DNA from: Chondrosia reniformis
Taxonomy: Eukaryota > Porifera > Demospongiae > Chondrillida > Chondrillidae
NCBI GenBank assembly: GCA_947172415.1
Contig: OX359201.1
Span: 5,382,501-5,446,500 of the forward strand
DNA length: 64,000 bases
Reading direction: 5' to 3'
A program made the translations under genes and the position numbers. Every line of letters starts with the position of its first letter. Positions within the stretch are counted from its first letter, which is position 1. Shown here piece by piece: positions 25,601 through 34,657 of this stretch. Below the pieces are notes generated by a model that saw only the letters and a list, made by a program, of their open reading frames with translations, made no database searches and was not told the origin of the DNA.

Positions 25601-28600
25601 CAAGGATCCCATCCAGCTCCTCTATTTCCTCCTCCCGTTGATCTATCAAGCTCTAGTGTCTTGTTCTTCTTCCAAGTCTGTCCACCTTCTGGGACTTGGC
25701 TTGAGACAACCTCTTCTGCCTTGGTCCAGACTTTATGAACAAACTCTCCTGGAGTTACCTGACCTTCTCTGTTACTAGTCCTAAGTGGTCGCCTTGGCTG
25801 ATGTGGTAGTAAACCAACTTTCCTTAGGTACTTTCTCACTCTGTGTCCCTTGTAGGCCGCTTGGATCTTGGCAGCTGCTTCGTTACGTCTACCATCCTTG
25901 TGGACTGAGAGCAAGTGCTCGTCAAGATTACCAACTCCTGGAAGACTGGTAGAAGCTGATAACATTTCTTTTTGGTGCAGAGGAGAGGAGAATCCTTTTG
26001 GAGGTTTAGTATGGCCTTGGTTCTGCTTCTTGTGCGGAGGAACTTCTGGTTCAGTAGCATGCAGTAACCTCTCCTTCTCCAGTTGCACCCTGGTTCTCAG
26101 TGCCATGGCGGACAGAGTAAGTGCCTTTAGGCGATCCTCTCTTGTCTTGTAAATAATCCCACCAACAGGGGGAAGTGGGTTGAGCAAGGATGAGAAAGTT
26201 GAGGTTTGGCCATGCCCTGGTGGGGAACCATTTTCACTCTTAAAAGGACTCTTCTGTGGTGACCTTACTCCAGGGGTATGGTGTGGGGAAGGAGACTGCC
26301 TGGCAATCAGTGGTGATAAAGCCTGCTGCATCTCTCGTGATGTACTAAGGTCTTCCATCAGCGAAGAAGAGGGTTCGGATAAAAGTGACTTATTCCGGTG
26401 TGAAGGGCTGTAGTCAGTAACTCCCTGCTGATATTCTTTGAGCTGAGGTGATTCACTTGGTAGCTCTGTATTTCTTGAGGTAATGCCTGGAGTGATAAAG
26501 CAATGCAGCCCCTGGCTATCAGGCTTGGAGAAGGTTAGCTCTGTGTAGCGCTGTTTTGCGTACACATTGGCAAGGTTAGCAGACAGTCTACTCCGCTGGA
26601 CCTTGTACAAGTCCTACAGTACAGTAGAGGTAATAATATAAATAATATATTATTATTATAATAATAATAAGGTATAATAAGAGGTATAACATTACACAAC
26701 CTGTAGCCATGTACAGGTACGTAGGTACCCCAGTATCACATATGAAAGTGGGCCAGGAAGTAGAAAAGGTGTACGTAACTGGTAATGATGACCTGCCTCT
26801 TTTGACATTACGTAGTTAATATACATACGTACAGTAGAACTTTATTATGACTACTGCATAAAAGTAAAATAACGGCTATTGTTTGAGTTATCAGGTAACA
26901 GTGGAACAATTGAGGTATACAAATCAGGAAAGTTATGTATGGCAAGCAAACAGAAATGAAACTTTATCATATTATGTAAAACATATAATGAACAATGTTG
27001 TCAGTAATCTTATAAATCATATCATATCATCACTGTGAGATTGATAAAAATGATTTTTCTGACAAATTATCTTTCTATCCCCCTTTAGACTCATTAAATA
27101 AGATTCCACTGTTCATATTTGTGTGTTACCTTAAGTCTCTGATCTTTCTGCTTCTTCGTCAACTGTGTTGCCTCCTTCTCCTCCTGTTGCCTTCTCTTTC
27201 GATCTTCCTTCTGTTTCTGAACATACTTGCGGATTTCATGCTGATTGTAGTGTCGTACTCTGGGAACCTCATACTGGTCATCTAAAAGAGTATCAGATAT
27301 ACAGAAAATTACAAAAACATTACAAATTTTAAGAATACAACGAGGTGTTTCAATAACTTAAAATAGAAGAATTAGGGAATGTGTAGGTATACAAAATTGT
27401 ACATTGAATTTAGTGCTACATGTGTTCATACCGGAAGGATATACAGAAGAATTTACAACATTTAAGAATACAGCGAGGTGTTTCAATTCAATTTTTAGAA
27501 GAATGAGGGTACGTATGTGTAGGTATACAAAACTGTAGTGTTAAAGGTATGTACAATACATATATATACGGATGTTAAATGTACATAGTGCTACATGTTC
27601 ATACCAGGAGGATGCAATATTTTTGCTTTCTTTGCAGGTTTACTTGTCGCTGTCCTATTCCCACCCTCGTTGGCTTCTTTCTTGGCCGGCTCATCATCTG
27701 ACTCAGCCTCGAGGTCAGCCAAGATCTCAGCAGCATTTTGTGTTAGAAAACTGTTCCTGTCTACAACTTCTGGTCCAGACTGGGGACTGTGTGGCTTGTG
27801 AGGTCTGGAGGAGGGAGAACTGGCCAGTGAAGAGAGAAGAGAACTACTTGTTCTCTCATCATCATTTTCTTGTCTTCTTGTCTCCTTTTCTCTCTTTAAA
27901 ACATTTATAACTTTCTCCTGGATCTCCTTACCTCGTCTCCATGACGATGGAGTGATGTCTGGACCTAACTTCTGTTTCTTTACTTCCATAGGTACTCCAT
28001 GCAGGTGCTCAGCAGAAAGTGTAGAGCTCTTTCTAACAGCTACCTTACGTACAACTGATTTGGCTGCCCTTACAGAAGGCTTAAAGGGTCCATGTGAGGG
28101 CTGGTGTGCTTGAGGTCCCAGAGTCTTCTTGTTAGAGGCTGCTAATAGCTGCTTCCTGTTCACATCTAAAACAGATTGGGGAGGAGGAACCGCTTTGATT
28201 TTTCTCTTCCTTGTCACATCTCCATGGTAACCTTCCCTGACTGGTACAGCTGGTCTGTGCTTCTCAGAGTAATGAACAGATCCGGGAACATATGCATGAC
28301 TGTACATGTAATTATAGTCAACACCAGCCTTAGCGCTGTCTAAGGGAGTTTCCCCTGACCTGGCTGGACCTCTCTTAATTGGAGAATGGCATACTTTCCT
28401 GGTCATCCTCTGGGGAGGTGAATAACTCCCTTGAAGGTCGACACCTACATACGCATATATATATAGATGTACATAGAGTAGAGAAACCCTGAAGAGATAA
28501 ATGTTCAAAAATGGCTGGAAATCTAACAATCAAATGCAAGGGGCTGCCTGTGTGAGACAATGTGCTTCCTCCTACCACTGTTCCGTGAAGAGTAGTCCAT

Positions 28601-30445
28601 TTCATTCAAATCTATTGATGGCTGCTGTAAGAGTTGGCTAACTACTTCTGCAGTTTCTTTCACAGCTTTCTGTTGCCGCTTGACTCTCTGCTGCAGTGAA
28701 TCAAGCGTTGGTTGGTAATCAGTTGCCATGGTAATGGTGGGCACTACCTCCGGCAAGTTAAACTCTCTCAGAGGACCTGTTGTTCTGACAACACTAGGGG
28801 CTATTTCAGCCATGCTCTCCTATATATTACATAGAAGCAATATTTACTGTATTATACTTAGAGTATAATTTTCTTTAGACTGTATGAATAATCAAACACA
28901 CAATTTTTCTTACATGCTACATACACTTAAAGGCTATAGGGAACTAAACCTAGTGAGAGCTTTGGATGAGGATACAAGAGTTTTCTCCTCCTACTTCTAT
29001 TCTTATCCACTGGGTCAGTTTGACAAACAAATTAGATTTAGTACATAGAGCTGAAGGACTCAGTGAGGATCAGAGACCAGTATGGAATTGTCTGGCCAAG
29101 TGGAGAAACGAGGAACATTTGGTATGAGACTCGTTGAGTGTTTTAAGGTTTTCCCTTAGTAGGCTTATTCTATTAGCATTGATGTCAACCATATCTATAG
29201 GAAAATGGTGTTTCAGATGTATTCATGAACAGATGTTGTTACTTCATCTAGTGAATACAGTTACGTAGGTTGGTATGTAGTTATTAACATCATAATTATA
29301 TTAAAAGTAACCATAAATATGAATGTAAACCAGTATTTCTGAAAGCATAGGAACTGTAGTCTTTACAATATCAAACATGCATATACTGGCATAGTAATAC
29401 ATAGTTTCTCATCCAAAACGCTATAGGTTTGTCCTAAGTCACTAGTCTAAGAAAATGGTATTTTAATCTTTTGTTTCTTTAGCTGCATAGGCATGATATT
29501 CATAATTTTTGGAATATAGTGCTTTAGACAATTCACACATACATCCATACATCCATACATCCATCCATCCACCTATCCATCCATCCACCCATCCCATCCA
29601 TACATACATTCACACCTCTACTAACTTTTGGTATTGGTTTAGGAAATGGAACTGCATTTCCTTTCGCATTCAGTTTCACATCACCTTCCCCCTTTTGACT
29701 TCCAAACCTCACAGAGGGCCCAAATATAGCACTAGTGTTTCCTTGCCAAGATCCGAAACCTGATATCCCAATACTATCTCTAGTGAGGCCTTTTGAAAAA
29801 CCATCAGATTTTACTCTTCCTTTTGGTGATTTGGGCAGGTTCAAAGACACATCTGGTTTCTCTACACTACTTTCAGAGGTCACAGTGAATGTGTCATTAA
29901 GAGAGCTAACAGAATTAAGCACTTCACCCTCCACCACATCTTCATCCTCAATCTGAGTCACAGTGACTGGATTTTCCTCTCTGCCAGTCCTGGTGTCAAA
30001 TAACTGCTTGTATTTAGCTTTATTCTTTCTTGTCTGCAAAGGAGCTGCAGCACCTTTGAGGCTCTTTTTAGGCTTCTTCTGTCGCTTTGGGCTCCGTTCT
30101 ATTAGAATAGCTCCATTTGCTCTTTCTTCTAAATTTTCCAACTATATATAATACATGTCAAGCTTTAAATACATTTAAGAATTTAGTTTAGTTATTAAAT
30201 TCACGGCTAAACGTTCTTACTTGTTGTTTGGCCTCTCCAAAGCTAGACCAAGCTTGTAACAGACCTGAACAAGACACGAGGAATGTTCATTTCAGTTGCC
30301 ACTCCATTTTTTATTACTTACTTGAGAGTTTTTCTTGCTTTTCACCCTCTCTCCTCAGAGGAAAACTGTTTATTTTGACGTTGTCTCTTACCTCTGAGTC
30401 AAACTGCGACATTTTATTCCTATTCATTTGGCCAAAGTCAGCCAT
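13643..30445 (-). CDS. CEP350: CEP350-like centrosomal protein, CAP-Gly and IQ motifs, 18 exons
   Basis: Large centrosome-associated scaffold; in vertebrates CEP350 anchors microtubules and recruits FOP. Exons on the minus strand: 30445-30322, 30264-30221, 30141-29626, 28819-28576, 28444-27605, 27281-27130, 26613-24907, 24377-24201, 24003-23699, 23350-23101, 22668-22399, 22046-21967, 21720-21633, 21196-about 20981, 18575-18211, 17829-17279, 16790-16612, 16147-13643. They sum to 8613 nt, 2870 aa, close to human CEP350 (about 3100). Visible parts: N-terminal GPLREFNLPEVVPT and SLQQRVKRQQKAV; an IQ motif (AAAKIQAAYKGHRVRKYLR) near residue 890; long Glu/Lys/Arg coiled coils (QKQKEDRKRRQQEEKE, LSRREQKLARHHRAALEAL); a CAP-Gly domain near residues 2318-2392 (GQKVVVGNAVPGVVRYIGQ, FLGIELDEANGTNNG, CPEEHGIFAPPSKV). 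The donor of the exon at 21196 (ATG|GTTTGT) is chosen by phase. A 2.4-kb intron (20980-18576) holds another gene, so a split into two genes is possible but less likely. Confidence 0.82.
16905..17045. repeat. Diverged inverted-repeat element, hairpin family
   Basis: Contains cagatggttaatccttttgt, gagtgtctaaaggcatagtttgg and ttggacatttcagtgatgg, matching in order the elements at 7190 and 37205. In a CEP350 intron and too diverged to show a ribozyme core. Confidence 0.35.
17890..18140. repeat. Degenerate minisatellite in a CEP350 intron
   Basis: Repeated aaagcacacagccacacaccc / ctcaactgat units of about 31 bases, shortening and diverging to the right (ctcaatgtac variants), between the exons at 18211-18575 and 17279-17829. 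Confidence 0.75.
19439..19447 (+). promoter_or_regulatory. TATA box of the nested fibrinogen-domain gene
   Basis: tctatataaag about 50 bases before the ATG at 19490. It supports an independent promoter inside the CEP350 intron. Confidence 0.55.
19490..20413 (+). CDS. Secreted fibrinogen-related (ficolin/tachylectin-like) protein, nested gene
   Basis: Two exons (19490-19562, 19758-20413) give 242 aa. Residues 1-23 (MGKMRHLLLLVLSAILVSEQ) form a signal peptide. The rest is one fibrinogen C-terminal domain: DCKEVYSRGCTQSGVYLIDP, VYCDMNGRWTTIQRRMDGSV, FQRGWGDYVHGFGNPRGEYW, GLENIHCLT, then the calcium-site-like YDRDNDKWSSNCAEYF, the GGWWFNSC core and LNGVY. The four expected core cysteines are present and there is no collagen or coiled-coil region before the domain. 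Family members bind acetylated sugars in innate recognition or act as ligands. It lies on the opposite strand inside an intron of the CEP350-like gene, with its own TATA box. Weak poly(A) candidate ATTAAA at 20487. Confidence 0.9.
20605..20783. mobile_element. MITE-like element, CAGGG family, copy 1
   Basis: Ends cagggtttcat and atgaaaccctc are inverted copies; the interior holds C runs (ctccccccccc-type) and ttgccccccttc-like blocks shared with 23427-23575 and 39147-39321. In a CEP350 intron. Confidence 0.55.
21350..21500. repeat. Diverged element sharing the cacagttagaaggaatcc end
   Basis: The block gacacagttagaaggaatcc and following ttatt are shared with the element ending at 35410; aagatgatcctttcaaaagg forms a short inverted repeat. 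In a CEP350 intron. Confidence 0.4.
22170..22310. repeat. Tandem triplication of a 45-bp unit, CEP350 intron
   Basis: Three near-identical units of tcaaggagggaaataccc plus ctgccccctaaagaaaccct. A 22-base direct repeat (catgccacacccactgtcgt) follows at 22357-22394, just before the exon. Confidence 0.85.
23427..23575. mobile_element. MITE-like element, CAGGG family, copy 2, with 5-bp target duplication
   Basis: Perfect 11-bp terminal inverted repeats, cagggctgcat at the left and atgcagccctg at the right. ATTAC flanks both sides (23422-23426 and 23576-23580). In a CEP350 intron. Confidence 0.75.
24490..24795 (+). repeat. Dispersed repeat family A, copy 5, with internal duplication
   Basis: Most complete plus-strand copy: tcaagataaagaaaaagac, cccaggatcactgatgaagg, aattcccagaaacggctgtc, cccagtggagaagaag. 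The 3' part (cccctataggctttttacag to gcatgtag) occurs twice, separated by agatgaaag repeats. In a CEP350 intron. Confidence 0.75.
28925..29025 (-). repeat. Dispersed repeat family A, copy 6 (partial, inverted)
   Basis: aggctatagggaactaaacc, gagagctttggatgaggata and ccactgggtcag. Diverged plus-strand fragments (ggaaaatggtgtt near 29200, catccaaaacgctatagg near 29411) follow. In a CEP350 intron. Confidence 0.6.
29537..29610. repeat. Simple repeat (CATC/CATA)n
   Basis: Run of catacatccatccatccacc-type units in a CEP350 intron, just downstream of the exon ending at 29626. Confidence 0.9.
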
Positions 30446-30690
30446 TTTTTCACCCGCGGTTAGTTTAAAAAAAGCCGGAAGTGAAGTATACCTAAATGGG
30501 AAGCGTTTCGATTTCTTGACCGAGTTTTCAAAAATTGTTATGCAAGAATTTACACGAGTATACTGAAGCTCATAGATTGATGCGCATTTGTTAGTAATTT
30601 CTTATCACCAATTGGGATTGTATATTATAATCAATGATCATTTTGTTTGACATATAATACAAATTAAAAAAATGTTCAAACTATAGTATA
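30446..30690. promoter_or_regulatory. Upstream region of the CEP350-like gene
   Basis: Sequence before the minus-strand ATG at 30443-30445 (aaaaATGG context). No TATA box seen. Confidence 0.3.
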
Positions 30691-30695
30691 GTTTT

Positions 30696-30893
30696 TTAGT
30701 TCTTCACAGTTGTAAAGAGACCATGTTCTAGCTTTGTTTTCTTCTTTTGAGTGGCTTGATTGGTTTGCTGTAGTACTTCGTTTTGCATCACTTTACTGAG
30801 TGTAAAGATGATCCCAGGGCACACCACGAGGAGGTAGAAGTACTTCGTGCCCCAAAAGGCCTCCGTTTTCTCAACTCTGTTTGACACTTCCAC
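30696..30893 (-). CDS. Possible small membrane-protein exon, unrecognised
   Basis: Open for 65 codons to a TAA at 30696, with one hydrophobic stretch (KYFYLLVVCPGIIFTLSKVM) flanked by a charged N side and a Lys-rich C side (QKKKTKLEH). No ATG opens the frame: an AG acceptor (AAGTAG|TG) just upstream would be needed, so this could be a last exon whose first exon I cannot place. Composition is less AT-rich than the flanks. No family recognised. Confidence 0.3.
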   Translation of the reverse strand: MEVSNRVEKTEAFWGTKYFYLLVVCPGIIFTLSKVMQNEVLQQTNQATQKKKTKLEHGLFTTVKN

Positions 30894-31079
30894 TACTTGC
30901 GTCGTAAGAGAAGTTGCTCGGGAACGGTCCGGCGTACCTGACCGACCTGTGACCAGTTACTAGTCTTGCACTGCCTCACGCTACGGACAGAACAAGCCCG
31001 ACCCTGGCGGACCACAAACTCCCACCAATGAGAATCATCATGTGCACACAACGCAGCTTGAGAGCACTGTACACAGACT

Positions 31080-31715
31080 TTAGCTCATTGGGATCGGCCA
31101 GGTTGCTTTAGAGTAGGGACCCATCGATGAACTACAAGAAAGAATTAGATAATACATAATTACCAGCATATATATAGACGTACATATACGGACATTAAGA
31201 TTGAGCACATGCGCATGTAAAATTCCAAATGCAAATGCAAATGCTTCCAAACCAACCTGATGTGGCAGCCTACAATAGCTTCCTGACCGACTACGTAGTG
31301 GCACTGGACCACACCAACCTCCAGGTACGGGTCGTATAGCAAGAATCCGCAAGTGCCAATTTAACACACAAGCAGGATTAATAGTGAGATACATCTCCAG
31401 GCACTAACCCATTGGTAGAGAGACCACCCCACTATACGAACACCGATGACCCTTCGGATAGGCATGTACCATTACTCGTACTCCAAGAATGGTTGGCGCA
31501 TCGATCCACACCAAAGTAGACCTCCAGAGTTGATAGCCCGGAGGCCAAAGACTGAAAATTTCCTTGCCTATTTATTAGAAATTGTCGGCGGGAAACATCG
31601 TGAACTTGGCGGAAAATCGTGGAACCAAATTGTTTTCGATGTCATGTTCGAGAACAATAGACTACATGTAGTACATGCCCCGGACTATTCAGCAAGTTGT
31701 TATTGTTATTGAGTT
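31080..31715. other. Unresolved ORF cluster, relatively GC-rich
   Basis: Plus strand: 31446-31712 is open for 88 codons (contains RRPKTENFLAYLLEIVGG and SWNQIVFDVMFENNRLHVV) and looks protein-like. Minus strand: an open segment LEVGVVQCHYVVGQEAIVGC ends at a GTTGGT donor near 31255 and could join in phase to SSMGPYSKATWPIPMS stop near 31082. Both cannot easily be coding where they overlap. Neither matches a family I know. Confidence 0.25.
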
Positions 31716-32119
31716 CAGACTCGAAAACATGCATGCATGGCGAAGTTATAAGTGAATCATACAACATGTGAAGTGACCCCATGAATGAAAGTGCTTACAC
31801 AAACTATTAATATTTCAGCAGAAATCATTTATCTTACACATATACAAGCTCTTGCGAGCGCATGAATTGACATAAATATGTCAAGCGGCATACGCATTGA
31901 GAATCAAGGATACAGATGTATTTGTTAAACAGAATCACAGGTTTCTTAATTATGATATCTATACAGGTATTATTTAATGAAGAAAGTCTGAGTCAGAGTG
32001 TGATTGTGCTATTTCTTATGTGTACGCAGCTCCTTGTGCTATTGCTCAATCAATTTGTGAATCCAAAATGGCCGTTGCTATACTATTTTGAGAAACTTTG
32101 GCGTTGTACGTTCTAAACT

Positions 32120-34160
32120 TCACTGATTGGTAGGTTATCTTGTTTAGAGAATTAGACAAACTATAGCCTTTTTAAATAATGTTTGTTTTTCTTTAAAGTT
32201 ACATGATTAGCATATTAATCAGCATCTTGACCGCATGTAAGAATACTACTGCTCAAAATATAACTTATCACTGTATGTACAATTTATGCAAACCAACATT
32301 TGATTACACACGCATATGGCTTATTGTGCAACCTCAGCTTCATTTGCTCTATTTGCAGAAGAATTGCCATGGAAATTAAAATGTCAGTTACCTAGCAACA
32401 TGTCCAATTAAGAAAGAAGAACAACAGAGTGGTAGGGTTAATTGGCTTAATCCATTCATTAGTACAACGGTACTACCAGATTTAGCATCTCTACCAGTCC
32501 CTAGTAACTAATAACTCCTGGCTACTGTAGTTCAATTGGGAGAGGTGTGTAATACAGGCTTACAAGGCTCTCTAGATCTGTTTGCCTTACCATTTGGCTA
32601 TGAAACTGTACATTCCCTTTGAGCAAGATTATTAAAGTTTATTGACTGTGATATTAATTTAGTAGGTAAATTGTGAAACTGTTCAAAATTTTCTTGTTTC
32701 TGTAGCTACTTAGATAATCTAATTTGTTTTTACTTTTTGAGTATCCATGGTAACTAGATGGACAGGAATACTTCATAAAACATAGATTAAATTTGTCCAA
32801 CTGGAATACCTGATTTAGGGTCCCTTCCAGCTCCTAGTAGCTATGGCTACACTCAGTTGGGGGAGTCAATAAAGATAGTTTCAGTTTTTTTTCTATTTAG
32901 CTATACATTTGAAGTTTTGTCTCTTTAAAACGATTACAGAAGGTTTTGGTATATGTATGTTATAACTAAACTTGTTTTTTCCTATTTCATCTAAAATTCT
33001 TCAGCCAAACCAGAAATGTGGCATTGCTCACCTGGAGAGCTATACATAGACACTGTAAGCCATTTAATAGGTCAGTTCTCTCAATTAGTCCAAGTGCCTC
33101 TACCCTGGAGCAAGGTACCTCTCCTTGTAAGTGTAGCTAGTCATTTGGGTTTTATGGTAGCCTTGCTATTGTATTAAAAGTTTTAAGTTTGGAATGATTT
33201 GAATTTAAACTGGATGAAGGTACTAGACAATTAAACAATCCTAGAAAAGTAGCATTTATGATCTGAGTCAAGCTGGTACGCATTTTGTATAAATATGATG
33301 TCTAGAACACATTCCTCCTATAAGTAAGTCCTGAGCTATTCTAGAATGAAATAAAAAGGATTGCTGACTGTATTGTATCAAATGTTCATGTTGTCAATGT
33401 GATCCTTGATTTTAAACTTTAATTGTTAGTTTTAAGTATAGTATGTCAGTTTGTATTATGAAGTTGTATAACTAACAATTTCAGAGTTTATTTTAATATG
33501 TCATGTGTTTGCTAAAGTGCTTAATTAGAGAGATTTGTTAGAATGTTCTGGTCAGTTGTATTTGCGATTGTATTTTAATGATCCTTAATGAGGAGGAGGC
33601 AATAACAAAGATCAATAGCAGGGTCATGCTGTAAAACAAGTATATGACAGGGAGTGATATTTACTACCATGACAACAATTCAAAAACAATTTACTTGGAC
33701 CATAACAACCAAGTACATACTGCCATAGCAACAGCAATAGGGCTGTTTCTAAACATTAATTAGCTCACAGTAAATACTGCCATATGTTACAGAAATACTT
33801 AGTTTTGATTCAAATTTTGTTCTCCAAAGATGGCCTAGCATAATTTCACAAGACTCTTGATCTAAAGTAGTTTTCAAGAGCCACAGGTCCTGTTTTGATC
33901 CTTCCTTGTATATTATCCAAGGTATGAGTGTTGACTGTGCTAATATTGGACTTAGAATTGCCATTTAAGTTCCTATTAGAAATGGTTTACATAATGTATA
34001 ATTGAGCTTAAATGTACACACAAGTGGGTCTCATGCATGTCATATGATATGCCCGATTATTATATCTACTCTATATTTATACGTGTAATCACAACAAACA
34101 AGTGCACAATTTACATCACGTATATATAAATTCCATAGTTGACCAAGTCCTTTTTCTTTG
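32120..34160. other. Largely non-coding stretch with two weak exon candidates
   Basis: 33005-33128 (+) follows a TTCTTCAG acceptor, stays open (MWHCSPGELYIDTVSHLIGQ and on) and ends at a GTAAGT donor. 34164-34249 (+) follows TTTGTAG and reads KELVDKNSAPDVMKEIDGFV to a stop. Their phases do not join directly. A short diverged duplicate (ccagatttagcatctctacc near 32479; cctgatttagggtcccttcc near 32809) is also present. No gene model can be supported. Confidence 0.3.
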
Positions 34161-34590
34161 TAGTTAAAGAATTGGTTGACAAAAACAGTGCTCCAGATGT
34201 AATGAAGGAGATTGATGGATTTGTTAAAAAGGTTGAAATGTTTGTATAGAGATCAGAAAATCCCCTGACAATATGAAGGTCTATGTGTAACTATACATAT
34301 TTGTTTTTTTAAAGTTTTTCTTAAGAAAACTTGAAATATTGTACAGATAATTAGTTGTGCAATGATGTAGTTTGTAAATTATAGGCTTTCTGTACCATGC
34401 ATGAGATGGAAACTATAAACTTGCATGATTTCATTCATATATACTAGTAAAGCTACTGGATTATAGATTATTTTGAAACTTGCACAGGTAAAGAGAACAA
34501 AAGCTGATCATGAAGCCTACGTACTCTATATATAATTTAAATAAACCACAAAATCGCCCTTGAGTTACAATTCACCTTACTATAAACTGC

Positions 34591-34596
34591 TTTATT
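34591..34596 (-). terminator. Poly(A) signal of EDEM3
   Basis: AATAAA on the minus strand, 62 bases past the EDEM3 stop codon. Confidence 0.5.
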
Positions 34597-34657
34597 GTAA
34601 CTCATAAATAAATATAAAAAAATGTTTGGATGCAACATGCAATTGAAATCATATCAA

